DNA from: Betaproteobacteria bacterium
GTDB lineage: Bacteria > Pseudomonadota > Gammaproteobacteria > Burkholderiales > Usitatibacteraceae
Length of the DNA: 64,000 bases
NCBI GenBank assembly: GCA_016720855.1
Contig: JADKJU010000005.1
Span: forward strand, 1-64,000
Reading direction: 5' to 3'
Shown piece by piece: positions 51,784 to 62,016 of the stretch (positions are counted from its first letter, which is position 1; every line of letters starts with the position of its first letter). The position numbers and the translations under genes were made by a program. The notes beneath the pieces were generated by a model. It was given only the letters and a program-made list of their open reading frames with translations, did no database searches and was not told the origin of the DNA.

Positions 51784-52821
51784 CACAGGCCGATGGATCC
51801 CGATGGACCTCCAGTGTTGTCAACCGGCTCGCAATCCGCACCCCCACCTGGTCATATTTCCACGCCGGTTTGCACTCGACGCGGGTCACCCTTCGAGATG
51901 TATCGACATCCATCTATCGGTTCTCGCCACGATTCCTGGCAGCGTCAGCAATCCCTTCTATTGGGCGAAATGGTGCGTAACAAGTGCCGGCATCCGGTGA
52001 GTTAATCTTTTGTTTCTTAACACATTTTTCGTCTTTTTTTACCGTCACAGCGCCATGGGTTAGGTGATCGGATGGCTGAGCAGGCCGTCGAGGGCAGTGT
52101 CCTCCCGGTCGAACCTCAGGTGGCTGCTTTCCGCGTCCCGGCTCAGCCAGCCCAGGATCCCTGCCACCACGGCCGTCGTGCCGACTCTCCCCCGGCACGG
52201 CCCGGCGAATCGTCGCGATTCCCCCGATTTGTGCTTCGCGGACCGCGACCGGCGCAGCCAGGTCCTCCAGCGCCCCTCACCGGCCCCTAGCCCTCCAACC
52301 TCACGGTGCAAAGCTGTCCCTGGCTTGGCCATGGCGCCGACAAGACACGCCCTCTGGATTGCGCCAGATCCAGTGCGGCGATGTGCGATTGCCGTGCGGC
52401 TCGTGATCTGATCAATCCGGCCGCTCGGGACCAACGCGCGTCAGATAGTCGAGAAATGGTAAGAACGGTCAGGAACAACGGAGGAGCATCGCGACGCTGC
52501 AGCACCACGGGACACCGTGCCGGTCGTGACACACGCAGTGCCCTGTGCTGCTGACGATCATGAGTGATTTATCGACAGGGACCGGTTGGCGCAGCCTGTT
52601 CGTGGTCGTCGGGAATCGTGAACCGCGCGGCCTGATCCGCGCCGGACGGACTACCAGCCCGGCACGCGAATCTTCCGGCAAGAACAGCAAACCGTGAGGC
52701 ATGAAGAAATCCGCTGCCGGTATCGAATAACGTCAGGCGGTCAGCAGCAACAATTAGGTCTGGGGCGAAATTACCGTGACCCTACTTACTTGAACGGCGT
52801 TAAATCTTGAGGAATGAAGCA
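51784..52821. other. Gene-poor spacer with a diverged repeat and AT-rich patch
   Basis: No convincing gene in about 1 kb; the short open frames have odd composition. An AT-rich patch lies at about 52000-52050. A segment at about 52120-52260 resembles the segment at about 57420-57560 (best block 52146-52173, 24 of 28 bases identical to 57435-57462, same orientation). A REP-like fragment (GAAATTACCGTGACCC) lies at about 52769-52785, just before the first DUF1254 gene. The first DUF1254 gene's own Shine-Dalgarno sequence (GAGGAATG) is at about 52809-52816. Confidence 0.5.
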
Positions 52822-54345
52822 ATGAAATCGACCTGCAAGACCTGGTTCGGCATGGCAATGATGACGGCAGTGATCATGCTGCCCGGCTTGAGCATCGCAC
52901 AGACATCTGCACCGAAATACGCACCCAACGTGCCAGCAAAGATCACGACACCCGATACGGTGGAGACCCGGATCGGCAAGCTGCGCTTCAAGGACGGCGC
53001 CCCCGATCCCGCAACGGTCCAACTGGCCTATGACCAGTTGGACTTCAGCCGCGGCACCGATGCGTTTCTCAAGGGCATGTCGGCGACCTCGATCCAATCC
53101 TTTTGCGCGGGCTTTGAGTCGGCGGGCTTCAAGGCCAACCACGGCATCGGCATTACCGAAGACCTGATGGATGCCCGCTCGCTGTTTCTGACAGGCAACA
53201 GCACGACCGTCTACGCCTTTATGTGCGTCGACCTGAAGGATGGACCGATCGTCGTAGACGTGCCGCCGCGGGTTCTGGGTACGGTGGACGACGCCGATTT
53301 CCGCTGGGTGACCGACATCGGGCTGACCGGTCCGGACAAAGGGGCGGGCAGCAAATACCTGTTCGTCCCACCCGGCTACAAGGGCACTGTGCCCGCGAAG
53401 GGCTACCGCGTCGTCAAGCCACGCACCAACCGGTCGCTGGTGTTCTATCGCGCATTTGTTGAAAAGGGCGACATCGCGGCGGCGGTGGCGGGCGTGAAAG
53501 CCAAGGCGGCGATCTATCCCCTTTCCCAGGCGGCCAATTCTCCAGCAACCACCTTCGTGAACACCTCGGGCAAGAAGTTCAACACCATCAGCGCCAACGA
53601 CTTCAGCTTCTACGAGGAGTTGAACGCTGTGGTCCAGAACGAGCCTGCGGACTGGGTCGATGCGGATACCGTGGGCTTGTACGCGGCGATTGGCATACGT
53701 AAGGGACAACCATTCGCACCTGATGCACGGATGAAAAAGATACTGACGGACTCGGTGGCGGTGGGGAATGCCATCGCCCGCTCGGATTTTTTTGCCTCGC
53801 GAGATCCGAAAGCCCCACTCTTCTCCAACCGGAAATGGTTCTCACCGTTCGTAGGCAACAGCTACCTGTTTCTCAACGGTGCTGAGCGTCTGCTCGACGC
53901 GCGGACGATGTTCTTCTTCTACGCGACGGGCATCACACCAGCAATGAGCTATGCCAAGCCGGGCACCGGTTCCGCCTACGCAATTGCCGCGCGCGATGTG
54001 AACGGAAACTACCTGGATGGTGATCACACCTACACGGTGACGCTACCCGGTCCGATACCCGCAAAAAACTTCTGGTCCTTCAGCGTGTATGACAACCAGA
54101 CTCGTTCGATGCTCCCGACCGACCAGAAGCTGGCGGGCACCGACAGCACGGTTCCGGGCATCAAGATGAACGCGGATGGTGGCGTCACCATCTGGCTCGG
54201 GCCCGCGGCACCGGCCGATCATCAAAGCAACTGGGTGCAGACCATGCCCGGCAAGGGCTACACCCTCGGCCTGCGACTCTATGGTCCGCTGGAGCCATGG
54301 TTCAACCAGACCTGGCGGCCGGGAGATGTGGAGCTGGCGAAATAG
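52822..54345 (+). CDS. DUF1254/DUF1214 family periplasmic protein 1
   Basis: 507-residue secreted protein. A signal peptide (MKSTCKTWFGMAMMTAVIML, cleavage about AQT) precedes an N-terminal DUF1254 domain (about 45-200: VETRIGKLRFKDGAPDPATV, GIGITEDLMDARSLFLTGNS, GPIVVDVPPRVLGTVDDADF) and a C-terminal DUF1214 domain (about 380-500: NFWSFSVYDNQTRSMLPTDQ, YGPLEPWFNQTWRPGDVELA). The family is widespread with unknown function. Base composition is visibly less GC-rich than the neighbouring core genes, suggesting transfer. A GAGGAATG site precedes the ATG. Confidence 0.85.
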   Translation: MKSTCKTWFGMAMMTAVIMLPGLSIAQTSAPKYAPNVPAKITTPDTVETRIGKLRFKDGAPDPATVQLAYDQLDFSRGTDAFLKGMSATSIQSFCAGFESAGFKANHGIGITEDLMDARSLFLTGNSTTVYAFMCVDLKDGPIVVDVPPRVLGTVDDADFRWVTDIGLTGPDKGAGSKYLFVPPGYKGTVPAKGYRVVKPRTNRSLVFYRAFVEKGDIAAAVAGVKAKAAIYPLSQAANSPATTFVNTSGKKFNTISANDFSFYEELNAVVQNEPADWVDADTVGLYAAIGIRKGQPFAPDARMKKILTDSVAVGNAIARSDFFASRDPKAPLFSNRKWFSPFVGNSYLFLNGAERLLDARTMFFFYATGITPAMSYAKPGTGSAYAIAARDVNGNYLDGDHTYTVTLPGPIPAKNFWSFSVYDNQTRSMLPTDQKLAGTDSTVPGIKMNADGGVTIWLGPAAPADHQSNWVQTMPGKGYTLGLRLYGPLEPWFNQTWRPGDVELAK

Positions 54346-54402
54346 ACACGCACCTCACTCATGACTGACCGGCAAATTCTGAAAAACAAGGGGATCGCAA
54401 CA

Positions 54403-55941
54403 ATGAAACATCATCTGTTTGTCACAACACTCGCGGTCGCCGCCATTACCATGGCGGCGACTTCCCGTGTCTATGCGCAAGCGCTCAACGGCCCGCCGGC
54501 AAATCCGCAGTTCAAATACTCGACGCAAACGCCGACCGGCGTGAAGGTACCCGATAGCGTCGACACCAAAATCGGCACGCTACACTTCTTTGACGGTTTC
54601 CCCGACAAGGCCTCGACCGAAAAACTCTATGACAACCTCGACTTCCAGCGAGCGGTGCAGGCGTATCTGCTAGCCATCCCGGTCGTGAGCCAAGCGGCCA
54701 ACCGCGATGCCTACCGCACGCTCGGTCCACTGAATACGATCCTGCCGATCTTCGAGCAGCTGCAGGACGCGCGCAGCATCATCCTCACGGCCAACAACAA
54801 CACCATCTACAACTGGTTATGGATTGACCTCAGCAAGGGGCCGCTCGTCCTGGAATTGCCCCCGAAATCCCTCGGCACTGCCAACGACATGTGGGGCCGC
54901 TGGGTCGCAGATATCGGCATTACCGGTCCGGACAAGGGCAAGGGTGGCAAGTATCTGTATCTACCGCCCGGCTACAAGGGCAATGTGCCAAAGGGCTATT
55001 TTGTGGTGCATTCACCGACCTACGGTCTGTGGACCCCCTGGCGCAGCTTCATGGTGAACGACGACCCGAAACCGACCGTGGAAGGCGTTAAGAAAGTCAC
55101 GAAGATTTATCTGCTGGCCGATGCCGGCAAGGCGCATCCGCCGCTCAAGTTTGTGGACATGTCGGGCAAGCCGTTCAACAGCGTGTATCCGGCGGACTAC
55201 CGTTTCTGGGAACTGCTCAACGAGGTCGTGCAGGAGGAGCCGACTGACTCTCTCGACCCGGTCCAGCTCGGCTTCTTCCAGTCCATCGGCATCGAGAAGG
55301 GCAAGCCCTTCGCGCCCGACGCGCGCATGAAGAAAATTCTGACCGAAGCGGCCACCGTGGGAGATGCCACCTCCCGGGCCATCGCCTTTCAGTCCCGGGA
55401 AAAGGCCGTCTATTACTATCCCGACAGCAACTGGCAGCGGCCGTTCATCGGCGGCTACCAGTTCCAGACCGTGCCCGGCGTCTTGAACCTGGACGCGGCG
55501 ACCTTCTATTTCGCCCAGGCAATCCTTGTCACGCCTGCCATGGAGGCAAAGATCGTGGGCAAGGGTTCCCAATACGCCTTGACCGGCCGCGACGCCGGGG
55601 GCCAACCGCTGGACGGAGGCAAGAACTACAAGGTGCACCTGCCGCCAAATGCGCCGGCGAAGGACTTCTGGTCGCTGATTCTCTACGGCAACCAGACGCG
55701 CTCAATGATCCAGACGGATCAGCGCTTCCCGAGTGTCAGCAGCCAGACCAAGGGGCTGCAGGAAAACGCGGATGGCTCGGTCGACGTGTATTTCGGTCCC
55801 AAAGCCCCGGCAGGAAAGGAGTCCAACTGGGTTCAGACCACGTCGGGCACTGGCTATTTCGTGGCCTTGCGCCTCTACGGCGCACTCGAACCGTGGTTCG
55901 ACAAGACCTGGCGGCCGAGCGAGATCGAGCCTGTCAAGTAA
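54403..55941 (+). CDS. DUF1254/DUF1214 family periplasmic protein 2
   Basis: 512-residue paralogue of the preceding gene. The signal peptide starts MKHHLFVTTLAVAAITMAAT. Shared landmarks with copy 1: VDTKIGTLHFFDGFPDKAST, LQDARSIILTANNNTIYNWL, GPLVLELPPKSLGTANDMWG, DIGITGPDKGKGGKYLYLPP, FWSLILYGNQTRSMIQTDQR and LYGALEPWFDKTWRPSEIEP. AAGGGG stands before the chosen ATG; an ATG 14 codons upstream is possible. Its stop is followed almost directly by an IS256-type remnant. Confidence 0.85.
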   Translation: MKHHLFVTTLAVAAITMAATSRVYAQALNGPPANPQFKYSTQTPTGVKVPDSVDTKIGTLHFFDGFPDKASTEKLYDNLDFQRAVQAYLLAIPVVSQAANRDAYRTLGPLNTILPIFEQLQDARSIILTANNNTIYNWLWIDLSKGPLVLELPPKSLGTANDMWGRWVADIGITGPDKGKGGKYLYLPPGYKGNVPKGYFVVHSPTYGLWTPWRSFMVNDDPKPTVEGVKKVTKIYLLADAGKAHPPLKFVDMSGKPFNSVYPADYRFWELLNEVVQEEPTDSLDPVQLGFFQSIGIEKGKPFAPDARMKKILTEAATVGDATSRAIAFQSREKAVYYYPDSNWQRPFIGGYQFQTVPGVLNLDAATFYFAQAILVTPAMEAKIVGKGSQYALTGRDAGGQPLDGGKNYKVHLPPNAPAKDFWSLILYGNQTRSMIQTDQRFPSVSSQTKGLQENADGSVDVYFGPKAPAGKESNWVQTTSGTGYFVALRLYGALEPWFDKTWRPSEIEPVK

Positions 55942-55944
55942 CTC

Positions 55945-56247
55945 GCGTTTGCAGTTCGCGCTGTCCCGGATGAATGCCCTCCAGTTGCTGCGCTCAGCGC
56001 TGCGTTCGCCGTGCTCGGCGCCGCAGATCCCCTCGACGTCCAGGTCCATCATCCGCTGGGCCACGAAACCCACCATCTCGCGCAGCAGGTCGGCGTCAGA
56101 CCCCTTCTCAAGAAGCTCCGCCAGTGCCATCCTCATGTCGGTCATCGGTGTTCTCTCCGTTGTTGGTGACGTTCTCGCAAACGCAACCGTAGCGGAAAAC
56201 CCGATGACCCCCCGAAAGGGGCCCCTCTACACATCAGCTCTTACACC
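55945..56247 (-). mobile_element. IS256-type insertion sequence remnant
   Basis: The transposase N-terminus is intact at 56145 (MTDMRMALAELLEKGSDADL, then LREMVGFVAQRMMDLDVEGI and CGAEHGERSAER). Similarity then degrades and ends near 55945, so only about 65 codons remain and there is no DDE domain. Upstream of the start codon the sequence to about 56247, read on the minus strand (GGTGTAAGAGCTGATGTGTA), looks like the element's terminal repeat. The element joins the 3' end of the araC gene, whose stop codon (TAA) lies inside this end. The other end is lost at the DUF1254 gene stop. Confidence 0.6.
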
Positions 56248-57329
56248 ACTTCCCGGGGCACGACCAGGCGCGCGCGCCAACGCAACGGGGGCGCTCCTGA
56301 CCAGCGTCGGAATGCACGGGTAAAGGCAGCGGGGTTGGCGTATTGCAGGCATTGCGCGATCGCCAGGATCGGCAAGTGGGTCGTCAATAGCTGCTGCGAA
56401 ACGTCGTAGCGTACTTCATCGACCAGCGAACGGAACGCGGTCTGGTGCGCCACCAGCCGACGCGCCATCGTACGCGGGTGCACGGCCAGTTCATCGGCAA
56501 CTTTCGCGCTCGATGTCGATCCGCTCAGGAGCTGGCGGCGCACGATCCGCCTGATCTGGGCGAGAAGATCACCTGTACTTCGTGCTTCCATGTCCCGGGC
56601 CTGTGCCTCGAGTGCCAGCAAACCCGCGGGATCGCTTGTTGTCAGTGGGGCATCCAGCCACTCGCGTTTGAACACAAGGGCTGTGTGTTCGGCATCAAAT
56701 CGCAGAGGCGCGCTGAAGAAATCCCTATAGGGCTTCAGGTCGTGCGGGCGTCTCCGGGAAAATAGAACTTCATCCGGGCGCCAGTGCAGGCCACACAGCG
56801 ATTGCATGATGTTCATCAATCCGCACAGAGAAAGATCGTAGATGAATTCGGGGCGCTCAATGCCCGGCTCGTAGAGCGCGTAGCTCAACTCCGCGATCTG
56901 GCCGTCTTCAGAGAATGTCGCCAGACCGCCACCATCGCTCAGAGTCAGGTAGCGCCCCAGCAGTCGAAGCCCGCTGCGCACATCGGCCGCCGATTTGACC
57001 AGATCCGCGACGATCCCAAAGGATTCCAGTGTTGCACCTTTTCCTAACATCAACCCCAAGTGTGCACAACCAGTACGGTCAGCGCATAAGCCGATCAATC
57101 GGCCGCCCTCACGGAACGGAATCAGGTTCTCGGGATCATCAAACTGATCCGCGGGCAGCCCGGACTCGCGAAGGACACCATCGAGACCGACGCCAAATTG
57201 ATCCAGCAATGGCACCATTGCCAGAATCACTGAAACCCGGCTATAGCCGCCCGGGACCACGCCACCCGGACTGGCCGCTTTGTGAAGTATCTCGGCATCT
57301 GAATCCGTCAAAACCGAATTCTTTTGCAT
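56241..57329 (-). CDS. AraC family transcriptional regulator (arabinose-binding-like N-terminus)
   Basis: 362-residue activator-type protein. The N-terminal half (SRVSVILAMVPLLDQFGVGL, LGKGATLESFGIVADLVKSA) resembles the PF12625-like sensor domain of the OruR/ArgR-type AraC group. The C-terminal HTH is complete: VADELAVHPRTMARRLVAHQ, FRSLVDEVRYDVSQQLLTTH and PILAIAQCLQYANPAAFTRA. The last residues (PREVV) run into an IS256-type end, so the extreme C-terminus may be altered. It faces the DUF1254 pair from downstream and is a candidate regulator of them. Confidence 0.85.
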   Translation of the reverse strand: MQKNSVLTDSDAEILHKAASPGGVVPGGYSRVSVILAMVPLLDQFGVGLDGVLRESGLPADQFDDPENLIPFREGGRLIGLCADRTGCAHLGLMLGKGATLESFGIVADLVKSAADVRSGLRLLGRYLTLSDGGGLATFSEDGQIAELSYALYEPGIERPEFIYDLSLCGLMNIMQSLCGLHWRPDEVLFSRRRPHDLKPYRDFFSAPLRFDAEHTALVFKREWLDAPLTTSDPAGLLALEAQARDMEARSTGDLLAQIRRIVRRQLLSGSTSSAKVADELAVHPRTMARRLVAHQTAFRSLVDEVRYDVSQQLLTTHLPILAIAQCLQYANPAAFTRAFRRWSGAPPLRWRARLVVPREVV

Positions 57330-57919
57330 AGGGGCATTCTCATTGCGCTACGCGTGGTGCAGCAGGCGCCAGTTTGTCACGAGCGGGCAAGAAGTTGCAT
57401 ACAAGGCATTTCAAACACCACGTGAGCGGAGTCTGCCAGCCCGGAATCCCGGCCGCCACGGCTGGCGAGCCTGCCTTCTTCCCGCAGCGCCGACCCACGG
57501 GCCCGCAAGTCTCCCCGCTGCCTCCGGATTTGCGTAAATCAGACCGCCACCCGCGCAGCCGGCTGGCCCCGGCGTCGTGAACTCGACCTGAACAGCAAAC
57601 CTCCAATCCGCCGGAAGCCGACGCCATCGAGAGGCTCCGGCACGACCGGGGAGACATTGAGTGAAAGTCCGAGACACACCCGTCAGCCGCGGGGTTCTAC
57701 GAAGGGATCTGGCCAAAACCCCGCTTTTTGGCGTCCGATTTACCGTCAACTTCACGTGTATATCTGCGCGCACCCCAGATGGAGGGAAACCCGGAAGCAC
57801 TTTAGGGTTCAATCACTCAAGACAGAGCAGTCATCTTGTTTGCTGCAGAACGACAATAGTTGATGCAAACAGTCAATTGCATGACTCGTATGACATTTCT
57901 ACAGCATCAACCATGACAG
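57330..57919. other. Gene-free stretch with a repeat block
   Basis: About 590 bases upstream of the araC gene and downstream of guaA hold no convincing gene. The segment about 57420-57560 resembles 52120-52260 (see block 57435-57462). The remainder is GC-rich without visible hairpins of note. It separates the accessory module from the core guaAB genes. Confidence 0.4.
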
Positions 57920-59497
57920 TCATTCCCACTCGATCGTAGCCGGCGGCTTCGACGAGACGTCGTAGACCACACGGTTGATGCCGCGCACCTCGTTGATGAT
58001 GCGGTTGGAGACGCGGCCGAGCAGGTCGTAAGGCAGTTGCGCCCAGTGCGCCGTCATGAAGTCGGTCGTCTCGACGGCGCGCAGCGCGACCACGTAGTCG
58101 TACGTGCGTCCGTCCCCCATCACGCCCACCGAGCGCACGGGGAGAAACACCGCGAATGCCTGCGCCACCTTGTCGTACCAGGACAAGCCGTCCGGCGCCT
58201 TCGTGCTGCGCAGCTCCTCGATGAAGATCGCATCCGCCCGCTGCAGCAGGGCCGCGTACTCCGCCTTCACTTCCCCCAGGATCCGCACGCCGAGCCCCGG
58301 TCCCGGGAAGGGATGGCGGAAGACCATGTCGCGCGGCAGCCCCAGTTCCAGGCCCAGCGCGCGCACTTCGTCCTTGAAGAGTTCGCGCAGCGGCTCGAGG
58401 AGCTTCAGGTGCAGCGATTCCGGCAGCCCGCCCACGTTGTGGTGCGACTTGATGTTCACCGCCTTCTTGTTCTTGGCGCCGGCCGATTCGATCACGTCGG
58501 GATAGATCGTTCCCTGTGCGAGCCACTTCGCCTTCGGCAGAGCCTTCGCCTCGTGCTGGAACGCCTCGACGAAGAGGCGCCCGATGATGCGCCGCTTCTG
58601 CTCGGGATCGGCCACGCCGGCGAGTTCGCGATAGAACTCTGGCGCGGCATTCACGCGGTCCACCTTGACCCCCATGTGCTGCGCGAAGGTGTCCATCACC
58701 TGGTCGCCCTCGTTCAGGCGCAGCAGCCCCGTGTCCACGAAGATGCAGGTGAGCTGGTCCCCGATCGCCTTGTGGATGAGCGCCGCGGCCACGGCGGAAT
58801 CGACGCCGCCCGAAAGGCCCAGGATCACGTCGTCGCCGCCGACCTGCTCGCGGATCCTCGCGATCGCCTGCGGCGCGAACTCCGGCATGTTCCAGTGCCG
58901 CTCGCAGCCGCAGATCTCGTGCACGAAGCGCGAGTAGATGGCGCGCCCCTGTTTCGTGTGCGTGACTTCGGGATGGAACTGCACCGCATAGAAGCGCCGC
59001 GCGTCGTCGAACATGCCGGCGATGGGACAGGCCTCGTTGGATGCCATGACCGAAAACCCCGGCGGGAGCTTCGTCACCTTGTCGCCGTGGCTCATCCACA
59101 CGTCGAGAAGGCCGTGGCCTTCGGCATTCGCGTGGTCCTGGATGCCGTCGAAGAGCTTCGAGTGCCCGCGCGCGCGGACCTGCGCGTAGCCGAACTCGCG
59201 CATCTTGCCGGCCTCGACTTCGCCACCCAGCTGGGAGGCCATGGTCTGCATGCCGTAGCAGATGCCGAGCACCGGCACGCCGGCGTGGAACACGTAGGGG
59301 TCGGCCGCCGGAGGTTCCTCCTGCGTCACCGATGCGTGACTGCCGGAAAGGATGATCCCCTTCGGCGCGAATTCGCGGATGAACCGCTCGTCCACGTCGT
59401 GGGAGTGCAGTTCGCAGTAGACGCCGGCCTCGCGCACGCGCCGCGCGATGAGCTGAGTGACCTGCGAGCCGAAGTCGAGGATGAGGATCCGGTCCAT
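57920..59497 (-). CDS. guaA: GMP synthase (glutamine-hydrolysing)
   Basis: 525-residue enzyme converting XMP to GMP. The class I amidotransferase domain has the nucleophile in [20 protein letters not shown], with EVTHTKQGR around the catalytic triad. The PP-loop SGGVDS is in [21 protein letters not shown]-terminal [20 protein letters not shown] and [19 protein letters not shown] are the family ends. Length and ends are complete. It follows guaB by 12 bases in one operon. Confidence 0.97.
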   Translation of the reverse strand: MDRILILDFGSQVTQLIARRVREAGVYCELHSHDVDERFIREFAPKGIILSGSHASVTQEEPPAADPYVFHAGVPVLGICYGMQTMASQLGGEVEAGKMREFGYAQVRARGHSKLFDGIQDHANAEGHGLLDVWMSHGDKVTKLPPGFSVMASNEACPIAGMFDDARRFYAVQFHPEVTHTKQGRAIYSRFVHEICGCERHWNMPEFAPQAIARIREQVGGDDVILGLSGGVDSAVAAALIHKAIGDQLTCIFVDTGLLRLNEGDQVMDTFAQHMGVKVDRVNAAPEFYRELAGVADPEQKRRIIGRLFVEAFQHEAKALPKAKWLAQGTIYPDVIESAGAKNKKAVNIKSHHNVGGLPESLHLKLLEPLRELFKDEVRALGLELGLPRDMVFRHPFPGPGLGVRILGEVKAEYAALLQRADAIFIEELRSTKAPDGLSWYDKVAQAFAVFLPVRSVGVMGDGRTYDYVVALRAVETTDFMTAHWAQLPYDLLGRVSNRIINEVRGINRVVYDVSSKPPATIEWE

Positions 59498-59509
59498 GAC
59501 ATCCCGCCT

Positions 59510-60973
<1,464 letters not shown>

Positions 60974-60994
60974 TTAGCCTCGATACAAAAGGAA

Positions 60995-61024
60995 ATTATA
61001 CCGGGGTGGCCCCCATCCCAACAA
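60995..61024 (-). promoter_or_regulatory. guaB promoter
   Basis: Minus strand: perfect -10 TATAAT (60995-61000), -35 TTGTTG (61019-61024), spacer 18 bases, about 25 bases before the guaB ATG. This is the clearest sigma-70-type core promoter seen for a core gene here. The spacer is C/G-rich (about CACCCC/GGGGGCC) and could form a weak stem. Confidence 0.6.
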
Positions 61025-61049
61025 TCTCGGCCACTGACGAGCCCCTTGA

Positions 61050-61078
61050 TTGACGTTGCGGTAGTTTCTCGGTAAGGT
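61050..61078 (+). promoter_or_regulatory. Candidate promoter for the small lipoprotein operon
   Basis: Plus strand: -35 TTGACG (61050-61055), 17-base spacer, -10 TAAGGT (61073-61078). The predicted transcription start is near 61085. That places the ATG at 61086 at the very start of the mRNA and favours the next in-frame ATG at 61113 as the translation start of the following gene. Confidence 0.45.
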
Positions 61079-61112
61079 TTCGTAAATGCTTGAAAGATCA
61101 CGGATTTGGGGC

Positions 61113-61484
61113 ATGCGGCTGCGGGCTCTCGCGACGGTCCTCGCGATTGCCGCGCTGGGGCTGGCCGGATGTGCGACGACCGCGACCGAGCCGCCCGCGC
61201 AGCCCGTGGCACCGACGGTGGCGCCGGTGGCCGTCGAGAAGCCCTCCGCGGATCCCGGAGCGCTCGCAGAAGAAGCCAGCGCGCTGCTGGCCCAGGCGGA
61301 AACGGACATCCAGCGCGCGCGCGCGCGCCGTGCGCTTTGGGCAAAGGCGTGGGAAGCCCTGGTGGGCGCCCGCGCTTCGCTCACGGCCAGCGACAACGCC
61401 GCCGCGATACGGCAGGCCAGACGGGCAAGCGAGCTCGCGCAGCTCGGTCTCGAACAACTGGCCTACCCGGCCGTCGCGCAATAA
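61113..61484 (+). CDS. Small hypothetical lipoprotein
   Basis: 123-residue protein. The signal is MRLRALATVLAIAALGLAGC, with a lipobox at LAGC. A Pro/Val-rich linker (PPAQPVAPTVAPVAVEKPSA) follows, then a helical, alanine- and arginine-rich domain (EEASALLAQAETDIQRARAR, ASLTASDNAAAIRQARRASE). I do not recognise the family, though the size and position before a DUF4124 and a fimV-like gene suggest a cell-envelope role. An ATG nine codons upstream is an alternative start. Confidence 0.6.
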   Translation: MRLRALATVLAIAALGLAGCATTATEPPAQPVAPTVAPVAVEKPSADPGALAEEASALLAQAETDIQRARARRALWAKAWEALVGARASLTASDNAAAIRQARRASELAQLGLEQLAYPAVAQ

Positions 61485-61532
61485 GTGATCCAAGGTCGAG
61501 CAACGAGCCGACCGCCGATAAGGGAGTTCGCC

Positions 61533-61973
61533 ATGAAGCAGATCCTTTTACTCGCTTGTACCCTCGTGGTCTCCACCACGGCCGTCGCGCAGCTCTACAA
61601 ATGGGTGGACAAGGACGGGCGCGTCACCTACTCGGACCAGGCGCCCCCCGCGTCACAGGCCAAGCAGTTGAACGTGGACACGAGCCAGCCCGCGGCCCCG
61701 CAACGGTCGGCTGTCGATCGCCAGAAGGAGGCCGAAAAGGCCAAGATAGCGGCTCAGGAAAAGGCGAAAGTCTCCGACAATGCCGCGCAGAAGGCGCAGA
61801 TCGATCAGGAAAACTGCGCCCGTGCGAAAGCCTACCTGCGCACGGTGACCGACGGCGGCCGCATTTCCACCACCGATGCCAAGGGCGAGCGCATCCTCCT
61901 GGACGACCAGCAGATCGAGGCGGAGCGCGTCAAGGCACAGAAGACCGTCGACGAAGCCTGCAAGGCTTCATGA
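61533..61973 (+). CDS. DUF4124 domain-containing protein
   Basis: 146-residue secreted protein. The signal MKQILLLACTLVVSTTAVAQ is followed by the DUF4124 signature LYKWVDKDGRVTYSDQAPPA. A charged helical tail follows (EAEKAKIAAQEKAKVSDNAA, AERVKAQKTVDEACKAS). The DUF4124 fold is thought to be a small beta barrel; the function is unknown. AGGGAG lies before the ATG. The family is common in proteobacterial envelopes. Confidence 0.8.
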   Translation: MKQILLLACTLVVSTTAVAQLYKWVDKDGRVTYSDQAPPASQAKQLNVDTSQPAAPQRSAVDRQKEAEKAKIAAQEKAKVSDNAAQKAQIDQENCARAKAYLRTVTDGGRISTTDAKGERILLDDQQIEAERVKAQKTVDEACKAS

Positions 61974-62016
61974 GCCACCAAGGGGTAACCGCCCGCTAGA
62001 GGCGACACAGGAACCC

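Noticed and set aside
51914..52702. Short frames in the kdpE-DUF1254 gap
   Set aside because: Arginine-rich, without conserved motifs or ribosome sites; I see no gene.
57340..57939. Short frames between araC and guaA
   Set aside because: They share only the diverged repeat with the 52 kb region and have no coding signature.
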